Source: Oegoconia quadripuncta
Lineage: Eukaryota > Arthropoda > Insecta > Lepidoptera > Autostichidae
Assembly: GCA_949316235.1 (NCBI GenBank)
Contig: OX438757.1
Coordinates: forward strand, 12,704,657 to 12,768,656
Length of the DNA stretch: 64,000 nt
Direction: 5' to 3'
Below are positions 31,641 through 43,207 of the stretch, one piece after another; position 1 is the first letter of the stretch, and the number at the start of each line of letters is the position of its first letter. A program made the position numbers and the translations under genes. Below the pieces are notes generated by a model. The model was not told the DNA's origin and searched no databases. It saw only the letters and a program-made list of their open reading frames with translations.

Positions 31641-32164
31641 AAGGTAGTATTAATATAGTGGAAATTATAATATTACGACAGTGAATATAGAAAATAACTG
31701 ATTGATATTATACGAACGTTTCAATAAAATTATTTTTTATTTTCTGGCTGATTCAGTGAAGTCGGTTTTTTTTGCGGGAAGTTTTTTTTGTTAAAAACTT
31801 TTGCAGAACTTATTTCTTTTTACTCCGTTAAAGCGATATTCTTGTTTGTCTTCAATAAATATGTTTTATATCAAAAGAGTTCTTCAGGGTTATCAATGCG
31901 AATCCTCTGTCTACTAACTACTACTACATGGACGGGCCGTTGACGGCCTTTTCTTCCCCTTTTACTATGAAAAAAAAATTGCACAGAAACAACAATAGAG
32001 GGTTTAGTTCAGGAACGAGCCTCTATAGTCTTGCATAAGAAAAAATATGAAGTACGGAATTTACTGTTGGTTGCTGAATGAAAGAAAATATAAAGACTCA
32101 TTGCCTGAGAAAACAGTTGTTCATTCAATAACTTGCACTACCGCGGTGGTTTGACTTAGCATTT

Positions 32165-32560
32165 TTTTTTAAAACGACGGTTGTTATGAGTTTGACGTCA
32201 TTGTGTGTATGTCCTGCTTTTGTCCGGACGTATCTGAATAGTGATCCGATTTGAGGTTAAAGTAAGCGCGATTTCTTTAATATTAAAAACTAAATGAGGG
32301 GATAGGTTCTTAACACGTTCCGGGACAGATCTTTAGACACAATAGAAGTTTTATTGTTATAACGTTGAGAGGCGGGTTGTGTCCCGGAATGTGTTAACCA
32401 TTTCGAAGATATTTTGCATTTAGCACAGTTTGGTCTATCGGGATAAGATGATCATTTGTTTTTTCCGGCGTTTTCTAAATTTTAAATGTATAGTTATTAA
32501 TGTAGAAATTTTTATTGTACAGTCGCGGAATGAAAAGTTTTGTTAGTTTTCAAATACTTT
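32165..32560 (+). repeat. Family D copy interrupted by an 80-bp MITE
   Basis: GACGTCATTGTGTGTATG, TTGTCCGGACGTATC, TTTCTTTAATATTAAAAAC and GGATAGGTTCTTAAC up to 32313. It resumes with CCATTTCGAAGATATTTTG and GCGTTTTCTAAATTTTAA after the MITE at 32314-32393. Confidence 0.6.
32314..32393. mobile_element. 80-bp TTAA-flanked MITE
   Basis: TTAA at 32310-32313 and 32394-32397. Ends are CACGTTCCGGGACA and TGTCCCGGAATGTG. The core ACACAATAGAAGTTTTATTG is shared with 34817-34896 in the opposite orientation. Removing it restores the family D sequence, so this is an insertion with TTAA duplication. Confidence 0.7.
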
Positions 32561-32825
32561 AATTTGAGACTTAGCTAGCACTTGTTACCTTTCTAAACTA
32601 AGTAATGTTGCATAGAAAATAGGCTTAACTGTTTCACAACAGTGTTCCTTGACTATGAATAGTTGTACTAAAACCTTTTTATTAGTTTGACCTGCAGTGT
32701 TGTCGTATGTTAAATCAACAACTTGTCAACAAGCAAAAGTCAACTTTAAGATGACGAACCTTTTCATTCCGTGACTGTACTACTGCATGAAAATGAAATG
32801 GTATTCGAAAAGTACGTAGGTCCTT

Positions 32826-33060
32826 CATCATCAACAGCCTTACACGTCCCCACTGTTGGGCCACAGCCTCCTCTCACTGGGAGAGGGTACGGGCCAAATT
32901 CCACCAGGCGGGCTCAGTGCGGATTTAAGTCAGACTAGTGGCCACCTGACAGTCAGTGTTTTTAAGCCACCCATGTAAGCCACCGACTGCCTTCAATTCA
33001 AAACAATCGGCATCGATTATTTAACTTGGCCTCCGAAGCATGGAAACACTCATATTAAAA
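32826..33060 (-). repeat. Relic of another SINE/LINE tail
   Basis: TTACACGTCCCCACTGTTGG, GCCTCCTCTCACTGGG, AGAGGGTACGGGCC and CTCAGTGCGGATT follow the order of a common lepidopteran retroposon tail read backwards. Poorly preserved. Confidence 0.35.
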
Positions 33061-33099
33061 TGTCACTAGAGGTCACCTATCCAAGCACCAGACATTGCT

Positions 33100-33705
33100 T
33101 AACATAATCATTTGCGGACACCATGTGTCCGCGTTGCCGTTCATAGCATTAACCTAATCGAAAACGAATAGCGAATGCGACAGCACCACGACAGCTTCGC
33201 CACGTAGCTCCGTTCTATACGAAAAAAGACCTCCCACAGATCGTTGTTTCCAAATAGATCCATAACACTTGACGTCAACATTTCATTGAAACCGAAATGC
33301 GAATTTGATTCCCCTAACTCCTAATAAAATGGTAAATTCGTTCACATAGCTCGCGGCAATTTATTAGTCAACGCTTGAATGTAAAATGAGAACGAAATAA
33401 AATTTTATTCGTAAATTGTATTGTAAAAAATAAATTGAAAAAGGAATGTTTTGGGGTAGGTGCAATCAATAACAGAACCAATAAAAGGGATGGACGGCGT
33501 ATAGGTATTTCAATTTACTCCGGTATTATAATTCGTAATTGGGTTATTGCGATTTACTTGTTAATGATAATTAAAAACAAAACGATTTTGTTATGTTGCG
33601 ACGCTGAAATTATTTACTAAGCATTAAAAAGCATATAATTGTAAATCCACAATCATAACTAGACTTAAATTGTCATAGGTAAGAACATTGTAACTTTAAA
33701 ATTTA
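33100..33705. other. No gene recognised
   Basis: No repeat or splice-bounded frame recognised. A small perfect stem GCGGACAC/GTGTCCGC occurs near 33114-33134. Confidence 0.3.
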
Positions 33706-33710
33706 AAATA

Positions 33711-33857
33711 CAGCAATATTAATAGCATTGTTGTGTTCCGGTTGTCAGAGATAAGATAGCCAGTTCCCCAAATATTTGGGTTTCCGAGTCAGTACGCTTC
33801 CATCTTCGGTCTCAGTGTGATTGAGGTCAAGTGCTAACCCGTTGTACATAAAAAAAA
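33711..33857 (+). repeat. SINE family A, 3' half
   Basis: CAGCAATATTAATAGCATTG to GTTGTACATAAAAAAAAC, with a small deletion in the tail (CATCTTCACTTAACATC missing). Confidence 0.8.
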
Positions 33858-33859
33858 CA

Positions 33860-34810
33860 AAAAATTTGTCTCCTAATAGGTAGGTATTTACAGGCATTGT
33901 AAATTTTAAAAATGTTATAAGTCGAGATAAATTTATTTTTAATTGAATAAATAAGCTCACGGCTATCACCCGTGTTGTATATTGTATGGGCCTTCTTGTT
34001 CCCCAGTTTCAGAAAATGTGTCAAAACCTTCAAATATCCGACATGTTTGACTTTGGGCCTTAAAATTGAACAAGTTTTACAATGGGTGTCAAAAGACGCG
34101 TCTTTGGTGATGAAAAATCTGTGGCAAAAAGTTTTGGGTCTTTATTTATTTTTAAACGGAAATGAAACTTAGGCAGTCGTTGCGAATTCTTCCTTTCCTT
34201 CTGGAAAAAAATATCGACCGAGGTAGGGGCCTCCAAATTCGACACTTTTTCTTTTACATTTCAAAGCAATTTCCAATTAGTTACATTAGTTGCCACAAAC
34301 GCATGAATAGTGTTGTTGCTTTGAGCTTACGATTAGATTATGTCACATGAAGTAGCCAATTAAATTTGGTCATGAATGACCCCAATTTCGTGGCAGGTAG
34401 GGTTAAAATATTCGTGTAACGGTATAAAGCCGCGTCATCCCGTACCGTAGCTTATCTAGCAGCCATTATCGTTATCATGCAATGACGCACGTCGGATACC
34501 TTCACTAATATAGTACTAGTTATCCTCTGTGACTCTGGTCACTGTATTCACAGTATAGGGTTTGGTATGGGAACAGATATCTTTATATGCACTTAGTTGC
34601 AGGGCTTGTAATCGGTTTCGAAAATACCGGTAAATAAAAATGTATACCGGTTATAGAAAAGGTTTCCTTCAGAGTGCTACCTAAAACCTTAATAAACCGG
34701 TATAATCCAGACAGACAGTGCACGCGTCGGCGTCGTTTGAAGTTTGCAGTGATAGAGACATGAAAACCACTAAAACAGCTTAATTAATTCAAAACCCATT
34801 TGGTTTCGCT
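33860..34810. other. No gene recognised; one possible splice acceptor
   Basis: CTTCTTGTTCCCCAGTTTCAG near 34013 resembles an acceptor, and the following plus-strand frame is open for about 50 codons, but without a donor or recognisable protein. At 34600-34700, repeated ACCGGT motifs (CCGGTAAATAAAAATG, ATAAACCGGTATAATCC) look like a hAT-type MITE remnant. Confidence 0.25.
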
Positions 34811-34816
34811 CCTTAA

Positions 34817-34896
34817 CACGTTCGGGGACACAACCCGCCTCTCGACATTATAACAATAAAACTTCTATTGTGTCTGGTGATGTGTCCCGGAACGTG
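34817..34896. mobile_element. 80-bp TTAA-flanked MITE
   Basis: TTAA at 34813-34816 and 34897-34900. Ends are CACGTTCGGGGACA and TGTCCCGGAACGTG. It has the same length as 32314-32393 and its interior reads in the opposite direction. Confidence 0.7.
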
Positions 34897-34929
34897 TTAA
34901 GAAAAGCGGTTTTTTACCGGATAGCCCCC

Positions 34930-35075
34930 AAAAGGAGGGTAATGTTTTTCGAGTGTATGTATGTAGATTTCTATGTTACCTCCGGCTTGACCGATTTTGA
35001 AGGTGTCGTTCGATTTGTCTTGAAAAATCCAACATGTCGCCCGCAAAATACAAAATATGCTGTCGGGTTTTTTGG
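34930..35075 (+). repeat. LINE-like 3' end, family J
   Basis: AAAAGGAGGGTAATGTTTTTC, GATTTCTATGTTACC, TGACCGATTTTGAAGG and AAAAATCCAACATGTCG, as at 28120-28390. Confidence 0.5.
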
Positions 35076-35519
35076 TTCTTTTAAATACTTAAATAGTTAT
35101 TTAAAGTTAAGGTAGAGCCAAACCTAAATAAAACACTCCTTTTGTATTGACGTTGATTTAGGGTTTTTTAAACCTAAATCAACTTGAATAAAATGTTTTG
35201 ATTACATACAATATTTTATTTTCCAATTAATACTCCCTTTCGTTTTAAACTACTAGAATTCAAATAATAAATCACAAAGATACCGAACATTCACACTAAA
35301 CGCGCATCCCACAGGACGAAGATAATATATATTTTATACTCTATTACACAGAGCTATATGATAAAAGAGAGAGCCTTTGATCTTAAGATAGTTTTTGGCT
35401 CATTACGATATATTTATCGTATATTTCGTATGTTAATTTCTCACTTCAATGAGGAGCATATCGCTTCGTATGAGTAAGCAATATCTTAATATAAAATATC
35501 GTAATTTCACTATCTGTGA

Positions 35520-35745
35520 CGCAAGCGGTTTGTCTCTTCATTCAAAATACGAACAGCCAAGGCACGTCACTCCCTTTCGGCTTCAGAAATTCCTGAATCT
35601 TACAATCTCGGGATCTTCAAGAGCGGGGAGCATAGGCATCTACTGAGATCGCATGCTTCATCTTCGACCACATCGTTACTTTGCATCAGTTAAAATTGTG
35701 TTCAAATGGTCAAATGCGTATGTAGTCAATCATAAAAACCAATAC
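35520..35745 (+). repeat. CR1/Jockey-like LINE 3' end
   Basis: TCTTACAATCTCGGGATC, TTCAAGAGCGGGGAGCATAG (decayed NLGIFKSR block), then GTGTTCAAATGGTCAAATGC and AATCATAAAAACC, the family 3' terminus with several changes. Confidence 0.6.
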
Positions 35746-36348
35746 AGTTCCCAGTCAGTATGACCATCAAATCTGACGCTAGTATTTTACAGATTTATAA
35801 CCTTATGTTGGGTATTGGAGTGCTTGCATCACGTACCTATGTGTACATTTCGCTACACTCCTTAAAACTACCGAGTGGTTTGATTGAACTTATTAGGTAG
35901 GTAGACGAGCAGACAAACCCAACATGACTGAGTAACTTGCAGATAATGTTAATCCTTTCGAGATAATGCAACCATTCCAACCTTCATTTCGATATGACGC
36001 CACTTTATCAGGTGATGAAGTGAAATTATACATAAGGGGATTATATGAAACGTAAGTTTATAAGTGCTAATTGATTTCTACATATTTTGTTAATCCCGTC
36101 AAAATAACTAAGCCAATCTTACTCTACGTCACTAATCCAATAAACAAAGTGGATATATTTTTACCCGAGAGAGTTTTAAGAAATGCGGTGACATTGGATT
36201 CTTGATAATTGTGGAAATAACATTGCATATTTTTAAGAACTGCACTAGTAGCATGACAGGCGCGAGATATTATTTGTCCTGCTCATTCGCTTGGACGAAC
36301 TATACAACTATCCCACTCTCACACCTACGTCGCGCGCGACATACGATG

Positions 36349-36617
36349 TTTTTTTTTGTCCGGTTGATACTTGACCTCAATCACACTTGATGTTAAGTGT
36401 AGATGAGGTCGAACACATTTGGGGGACTGACTATCTTATCTCTGACAACCGGAACACAACAATACTATTAACATTCCTGCTTGGTGGTAGATTTAGATAA
36501 GATGGTTGTAGCCAGCCAGGCGGACATTTAAAATGCCCTTCCACCAACCAAATCGAGTACTTAAACATGTACCCCGCTGGGGATCGAACCCGCGACCTCC
36601 GAATCGTAAACCCAAAT
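36349..36617 (-). repeat. SINE family A, head lost
   Basis: T-run at 36350-36358, tail, body and B box (GGGGATCGAACCCGCGACC), ending at GAATCGTAAACCC. The A-box end is missing. Confidence 0.85.
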
Positions 36618-37224
36618 ATGTCATGTTGTGGGAACAGATTATCTTATAAAATGTTCCAGAATATTCAATATTATTACCTTCTGACACCCTTTTAGTCACA
36701 CGCGTTATCTCTTGCGTCGCGGTGGGAGATTTTAGAGTTTGTTTTTCCTGTTTCTAATAATTTACTTTTTATTTTAACTTTGTAGTTGTTAATATTTAAA
36801 TTAATATAAATATTCATATGTATATTTATACTTTTTTTTTTTGCGATTTTTTTTAGTAGGTACGAGGGAATAAGAAATCCTTCGTACCCACTTATAAACA
36901 TACCTACGTACATACGCGCGAAAAACATAACTTACAAGTTGGTATTGAGAAAATAAGCAAGAATCGTGAAGCTAAATTAAGAAAATTCGTACAATGGCGA
37001 AATAATGACGCGCCGCTCGATTAAGATATCACACAAAAACAGTAAGATACGTAAGATTGGAACTCGGTGGAAGACAATTTATAGTGTATGCATTCGATTA
37101 CCCTGACACTATTACGGTCAGTCCATTATAGGTGGGCGGATGACCAGATGTTATAAAAATGTTGACTCAAAAATTCCCAACCAGCCTAATTATTTATTAC
37201 TATAACTTTATCACCTTTATCGTG

Positions 37225-37650
37225 CATATATGTTTAATTTGTTTATCCCGCGGGAACTAGTCACTTTATCGAGACAAAAATCCGAAAAAAAAACACGATA
37301 AATAACAAATCCGAAAAGATAATAAAAAAATCAACAAATCCGAAAGTATATTTTGTGACTGTTTGTTTTTTTTACCATATATGTATCTTATGATGCTCTG
37401 GGTCAGAGACGAATTTAACGGCACCTTGGACTTAAAAATCGGTCTCTTTAGGCAACAAGAGGTAACATAGAAACTTTATTTATCCCGCGGGAATTACTCA
37501 CTTTGTCGGGAGAATAAATATACTATGTTTTAATCGAGTGTATGTTCTACCTATATACCAAATATCATCCAAATCCGTTCAGTGATAGAGTAACAAACTA
37601 TCAAGTAAACAAACAAACAATTTCGCATTTATATTATTAGTTAGAAGTTA
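37225..37650 (+). repeat. Family Z pieces around a shared 90-bp block
   Basis: TTTATCCCGCGGGAACTAG (37240s) leads into the block at 37287-37376, then a family J scrap (GGCAACAAGAGGTAACATAG). A second family Z piece follows (37470-37650: TTTATCCCGCGGGAATTAC, CATCCAAATCCGTTCAG, TATATTATTAGTTAG). The arrangement is a mosaic of insertions. Confidence 0.5.
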
Positions 37651-37654
37651 GATT

Positions 37655-38345
37655 TGTTTCAACTACAAGGTACATTATTCTATTCTCACCTTTGCTTTAT
37701 CTCCCCGTTACACACAAACATATGATAATTTACACTATTATGATAAACTTATCTTTCATCAAATAAAATAAAAATCACGATTCACGAACCTAGCCTCAGA
37801 AACTAGATGCTATAAGGTTGCTACAGCAATTCGTCTATTGTCATTCGTTGTCCATTTTGATTTGTCTCGGTTTGTTTAACTTCTGCCTGCGAACTTATGA
37901 CGTACACTATTAAAATTTAAGAATCTAAAATACATGATCGACTTAAAAACTAGCTGTAAATCTAGTCAGGGAGCTCAAATTCTGTTATGCTAACGTCACA
38001 TTTTTCATCAGCGTTTCATATAAGAAAAGGATCTGTCAGCCTAGCGTTTTGCAAAAGGCAAAAATAAGAAATTCCCTGCCAAGCTAGACTAGACAACTGC
38101 GGGCTGAATGGCACACTATGATGTCACACGCTATCTAATCGGCTTACCCGTGTTAAGTCATAAACAACGCGTAAATCTAGTTTTCTCTTTATTACACCTG
38201 AAATAAAGCTGCTACGATGTAAACTAGGTTAAAGTTGAGACATGACTCACGGCTTGTAGGTACTAGTGGCGTAACGGCGACTGAAATTGTACTTAAGGGA
38301 CAATCGATACCTTAGTATCTACTTAAAAAAAAATAAAGCGACGAC
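37655..38345. other. No gene recognised
   Basis: No repeat family or plausible exon identified. Confidence 0.3.
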
Positions 38346-38349
38346 GAGT

Positions 38350-38515
38350 CATTTGATTTAGGCCGGAGTCGGAGGCCTCTATGAGGTTCACCCTGCGTAA
38401 TATTTTTTCTTTAAGAACTTGACCTGATACTGCCTTCGCTTCGATCAATTCGTGATTGGTGAATTGGGATAAATTTGCTTATGCGACCTCCGGCCGACTC
38501 TGGACTAAATCAATT
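38350..38515. repeat. Short inverted-repeat element, putative
   Basis: TTTGATTTAGGCCGGAGTCGG and CCGACTCTGGACTAAATCAA are imperfect inverted ends around a 110-bp core. Confidence 0.4.
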
Positions 38516-38580
38516 GAGTTGTTTGGTATTTCGTTTTATTTTTGATTTGTGGGAAGGTATTTTTTAGAAGTTCTTAACAT

Positions 38581-38853
38581 GGAGAAATTCACGAATCAAT
38601 CGTGGAATTCCTATATTTATTGGCGAATCCACTCCTGATTACGATCAACTTTCCACTAGAAACCATAGCCGAATTCCCTCGAAAATTATTGGGCTTCTAT
38701 ACCTACTAAAGGTGGTTTCAGAATGGTTGACTTTGTATGGGTAATCTTAAATTTTTGATCGAATTCGACTATGGTTCATTGGGGAAAGTTGTTCGTAATG
38801 AAGAGTGGCGTCACTAGTTAATGAGAATTACACGAAATCAAATTCGCTCTGTA
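38581..38853. mobile_element. CAGGG-family MITE, third copy
   Basis: CCACTCCTGATTACGATC, ACTAGAAACCATAGCCG on the left and GTTGTTCGTAATGAAGAG, GAATTACACGAAATC on the right are inverted versions of each other. They match 12775-13171. The left terminus is eroded. Confidence 0.6.
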
Positions 38854-39469
38854 TAATTTCTATTTTCGAATGTCTTTCTGATTGGTATCCGTGTCGATGG
38901 AGTGCATGAATTATTTGTTGTTAAGTGTCATAAAATGGCTGACGGTGTCCGCCATATTGGATTTATCATGACATCATAAATATTCTAACGACATCTCATT
39001 TGTTCAATTTGGCTTCTGTTTCATTTTTACCTAGATACGGTGAAGCCAATAGGAAACTAATGTATCCAACATGTCTGTATATGTTACCACCTACAGCCTA
39101 AACGCCTTATGTTACGAGTATCCACGCGCCTAAAGTGAAGATGAGAAAATTTGTAGTATCTTATCAAAGTCCCGAGGCGATACATTAGAAGCGCAGTTAT
39201 TTTCAGTTAGAAATCTCTTTTCCTTGCGTACTCTCCGTATCTTTGTTCTCACTCATTAGTACCTATTTTGTTACACAATTTGCAGTTTATAGGATGCCTA
39301 ATGCAACGCGCGCAGATTACAAACGTCTTTACTAGGAACGTCACATTACGGAACTTCCATTTATCTAATCTGTGCATCTACTTCTTTAAAGTTCCGGGAA
39401 AGGAATAGCACAGTTTCTTTTTGACACGCTTTCATTAGCTTCACTTGTAACTAACAAATCTTGAAAGTG

Positions 39470-39645
39470 ATCTGATGATGGAGCCAGGAGGTGGATGGTG
39501 GAACTCTTCAGTGACTACTAGTAAACCACTCTAGTGTGGCCTCATATGATTTGTTTTAACGATTCCATATTGCACTTGGAGTTGAGGGTTTGATAATGGA
39601 GCCAGGAGGTGGTGGAGGAACTCTAACGTATTTTTTAGTTTTTAA
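39470..39645 (+). repeat. Two direct copies of a GGAGCCAGGAGGTGG unit
   Basis: TGATGATGGAGCCAGGAGG near 39473 and TGATAATGGAGCCAGGAGG near 39592 are each followed by GGAACTCT, spaced about 119 bp. Confidence 0.5.
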
Positions 39646-39719
39646 AAATACATTTCTGAGAATATCCTAAAGGTTTCCTTAAAATAAAATCCATGTAATT
39701 AATCAATCAATAATTTATT

Positions 39720-40135
39720 TGCATGAATACTGTTATATAAGTTCTTAATAAAATGAGAGTTCGATGTATCCAGTGTGTTTGCAGATATGCAAATATTAAA
39801 ATCTACTTATCTACTTCAAATCCTATACCATTCACAATTAAAAATAACAATGTCAAGCTTAAGTCATTAAAATAATAATTATTACTTATACATGTCGATT
39901 ATGGAAATGTCAGTTATAAATACATAATTATTGTCATTGAGTAGGTAGAGAATGCAATATGTTACGAATCTAATAAGACTGTTTCACACTATAAAAACAT
40001 TTATCATTAAGCCATTTTGTCAATTCCTTTTTAAAACTCTCATTATTCATTGTTTTAAGACCGTCAGGGAGTTTATTATACAGTAATATGCACATATTTA
40101 ATGATTTTTTTTCATAAATAAATCTATGACATGTG
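39720..40135 (-). pseudogene. LINE reverse transcriptase C-terminus and 3' UTR
   Basis: The minus-strand frame reads LYNKLPDGLKTMNNESF, KKELTKWLNDKCFYSV, a typical non-LTR retrotransposon C-terminus (YNxLP...FKxxLxxWL). The AT-rich sequence down to 39720 would be its 3' UTR. It is a different family from 23250-23640. Confidence 0.6.
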
Positions 40136-40241
40136 ATGTGTTGGGGTTTCCGGGTCAGTACGCTTCCACCTTCGATCTCATCTTCACTTAACATCAGGTG
40201 TGATTGAGGTCAAGTACCAACAAGTTGTGCATAAAAAAATA
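40136..40241 (+). repeat. SINE family A, tail third
   Basis: GTGTTGGGGTTTCCGGG to GTTGTGCATAAAAAAA, immediately next to the LINE fragment on its left. Confidence 0.8.
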
Positions 40242-40317
40242 CTTAGATCTGCCCTGCCTGGTGAAGACTTCCTAGTATAGTTTACTTAGGTACCTACCTC
40301 TACTATCAGTAGTTCGA

Positions 40318-40402
40318 TGATTTAGTCCGACGATCAGACTAATGATACTTTTTAGTCGTCATCAGTCCGATGATGCAAACGATTACAGATCATCGGACTA
40401 CT
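40318..40402. repeat. Palindromic AGTCCGATGAT cluster
   Basis: AGTCCGATGAT and its inverse ATCATCGGACT face each other with 14 bp between (40367-40402). Related TCCGACGATCAGAC and TTAGTCGTCATC units lie just before. Confidence 0.45.
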
Positions 40403-40554
40403 GATACTTTTAGTTCGATCCGAAAAAAGAAATAGTATTAACTTTAATTTTTCCTATACGACTTGAATACCGCTAACTGCAGGGACAGTGTTATTTTATT
40501 TATATAGTATCTAGTAAAATTATGATACTGACCCCAAAGCCCAAACACTAGAGA

Positions 40555-40866
40555 AGCGGTGGCTCAGCGGTTAAGACGCGGTCTCCCAATTTCGGAGGTT
40601 CGGGTTCGATTCCCAGGCAGGCCATGTACCAATGAGTTTTTAAATTTAATTTAATTACTTATGTGTATATATCCGACTGCTCTTAAACGGTGAAGAAAAA
40701 CATCGTGAGGAAACCTGCATGCCTCAGAAATAAAAATTCAAAGGCATGTGAAGTTCCCAACCCGCATTGGGCCAGCGTGGTGGACTATGGCCCATACTCC
40801 CTCATTACGAGGGAAGGCCTATATCCCTGCAGTGGGATGTTTACGGGCTGATAATGATGATGATGA
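40555..40866 (+). repeat. SINE family C, full-length reference copy
   Basis: Head GGTGGCTCAGCGGTTAAG (A box), B box GGTTCGATTCCC, body AATTTAATTACTTATG, GAGGAAACCTGCATGCC and GTGGACTATGGCCCATAC. The tail GGCCTATATCCCTGCAG, GGGCTGATAATGATGATG resembles the RTE-like LINE end at 25875-25925. Confidence 0.85.
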
Positions 40867-41194
40867 CTAACCCCAAATATGACTTATAACGCCCTTAAAC
40901 TAACCCCAACCGATAAAGTATCACTTTCTTAATTAGATTGCTTTTCGCGTTCAATACCTCCGTATCGTCTTGACTGTTTACTCTGACAGCTATCTACTTG
41001 GTCTCTTTGAAATACTTGTATGTAGTGGAATATGATCCGAAAAGTGCGCACCTATCTAGTTTTTTATCTGTGATCAGGCTTCACGACTTAGGCCTCAAAT
41101 TTAGGGCGACAATATGCTTATTAGGCTTTTTTAGGATCCAAATTCATTTAGGACTATTTTTAGGGGCATAAAGTATAACCTCACCCCACCAAAT

Positions 41195-41345
41195 TAATAC
41201 AAACAAAATATTCTTCAATACAACACAAGGATAAACAAACAAGGGAATACAATTTGGCGGCCTTATCAGTAAAAGCGATCTCTTCCAGGCAACCTTTGCC
41301 TTAGGAAGCATTACGCATATAATAGGTAGGTAGGTAGCGTGTGCG
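41195..41345 (-). repeat. LINE 3' end, family F
   Basis: CAATTTGGCGGCCTTATCAG, AAAAGCGATCTCTTCC and GGAAGCATTACGCATAT, close to the copy at 14678-14960. Confidence 0.6.
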
Positions 41346-42299
41346 ATAAAGTAATTTCTATAAATTAACCTGTCTGCACGAGAAAATATTTGATTTCTAA
41401 TAAAAAAATTAAGTAAAATATAAGTAAATACTTTATTATAGGGCTATCAGCGGATATTTACCCTAATAAAACGTAAAATCTATTTAAACATATACTAGGT
41501 ATACTGGATTTTAAGGCTTTTAATTATTGGATTAAATTCGAATGCTCCGTTGTGCCCCTTTAGTGGTTCAGAAGGGAAATTTTTGAGTTACCTGTCGTGC
41601 TCCTTTTAAGTTATGACCACATTAGGGACAATTAAACTGAAATACTTGAAATATCATTAAGTAAAATTGTGCCACCATTTCTTTTAATGTATTTTATATC
41701 CATTTTTCAATAAAAGAAGGAAATATAGCAATTAATAATTAACAATTATATTAATATCACTGACAATGGTGTCGATTCAACTAAACTAAACTATGTACAC
41801 CCTGATGATAAGAAAGACTATGCATATTAGTAGTTCTATCTAAGTAGATTTTATTGTAGAGATACTATACTATAACTTATTTGAAGTACTCTTCAGAGTC
41901 GAGTGCAAATAAAATGGTCATCATGTGTACTATCCTTTGTAGGGGTAAAGTGGAACCATAAATATAATGACATAAGATGTGCTCCACCTAACCACCAAAG
42001 GAGCACTACAGATCATACAAAATTTTCTCGTTCTACCACCAGGGGCACACTTTGGGTGTTCAGCGGAGCAGTCGTCGTATTATTAAACGGTTTCTTTGCC
42101 ATTGCTATTCTAGTGTAAGCTAATCAGCTTTCGTAAATATCCAAATTGTTGTACTTGTTCTATTGGGCTTGAATTTAAATTGATTGGGTTGTGTTTTATT
42201 GTAGTTTTTGTTTAGGTTTTTTTTTCTATAGAAGGCGTTTAATACCAAAAACATCTTTTCAAAACTCACATTTCAAGGCAGATATGAAAACATCTGATC

Positions 42300-42545
42300 A
42301 AAGTGTACATCTGGAGCATTGGAAGTGAAACGTGTACAACGGGATAGAGAAAAATTAGAAGCATTTGAAATGTGGTGTTGGCGAAGAATGGAGAGAATAA
42401 GCTGGATGGAAAGAAAGAGCAATGAAGAGGTCCTGCAGATGGTTAATGAGAAGAGTGTTTTTGAAGGTCATTGAAAACAGAATGGGAAAGATGTTATGTT
42501 GGGTACTCTGTTACGACACGACAACATACATGGTACAAAAAAAAG
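42300..42545 (+). pseudogene. RTE-like LINE C-terminal fragment
   Basis: One frame reads LEAFEMWCWRRMERISWM, SNEEVLQMVNEKS; after a +1 shift near 42450 it continues FLKVIENRMGKML. This is the classic LEAFEMWCWRRMLRISW..NEEVL block before the C-terminus of insect RTE-type elements. Confidence 0.7.
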
Positions 42546-42554
42546 GAACATGTG

Positions 42555-42632
42555 AATGCCGTGTCGTATTAGTCACTTCCCATCAGGTGAGATTGTGGTC
42601 AAATGCGTATCCAGTTAACCATAAAAAAAAGA
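42555..42632 (+). repeat. CR1/Jockey-like LINE 3' terminus
   Basis: CACTTCCCATCAGGTGAG, ATTGTGGTCAAATGCG, AGTTAACCATAAAAAAAA; only the last 75 bp are present. Confidence 0.65.
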
Positions 42633-42647
42633 AGTCAAAGAAAAGGC

Positions 42648-43205
42648 GGTTTTATTTTTATGCATGCGGGTCACCTGATGGAAAGCAATCACCGCCGCCT
42701 ATGGTCACCAAAAGGGTCACAGATGCGTTGCCGGCCTTTGAGGAAGGTGTAGGCTCGTTTCTTGAAGGTTCCAATGTCGTACTCGTTCGGGAATACCGCT
42801 GCCTGAAGTCCGTTCCACAGGGTGGTCGTACGTGGTAAGAAGTTTCTTGAGAAACGTACAGTGGTAGACTTCCACTCATCCAGGTGATGTGGATGGAAAT
42901 TTAATTTTCGGCGAGAAGTGTATCGGTTAAATTGAGCAGCGGGTATTAGCTCGAACAGTTCTTTAGAACACTCCCCATGAAATATGCGATAGAGAATGCA
43001 GAGGGACGCGACGTCTCTTCGCAACGCCAGGGGATCCAGTCGGTCAGTGAGACTCTCTTGGCCGACAATTCGGACTGCGCGACGTTGAACGCGGTCAAAA
43101 GGAAGAAGCTGGTACTGAGGTGCCCCAGCCCATAGGTGAGAACAATACTCCACGTGCGGCCGAACTTGCGCCTTATAAAGTTGGAGGCGGTGAGCCGGAA
43201 TGTAC
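42648..43205 (-). pseudogene. CR1/Jockey-like LINE, 154-codon reverse transcriptase C-terminus
   Basis: The minus-strand frame at 43153-42689 is uninterrupted. Landmarks are [65 protein letters not shown] and [13 protein letters not shown]. These are the conserved end of a CR1/Jockey reverse transcriptase. A related frame upstream ([14 protein letters not shown] DNA to 43205) is shifted. The element is 5'-truncated with no poly(A) run visible, and a second copy is at 47231-47512. Confidence 0.8.
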
Positions 43206-43207
43206 GT

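Noticed and set aside
33972..34172. Plus-strand ORF after a good-looking acceptor near 34013
   Set aside because: About 50 codons with no donor, no poly(A) signal and frames open on the other strand as well; consistent with chance.
41903..42118. 71-codon plus-strand ORF with a hydrophobic end
   Set aside because: No credible start or acceptor; nothing in the residues suggests a family, and the length is common for chance ORFs here.
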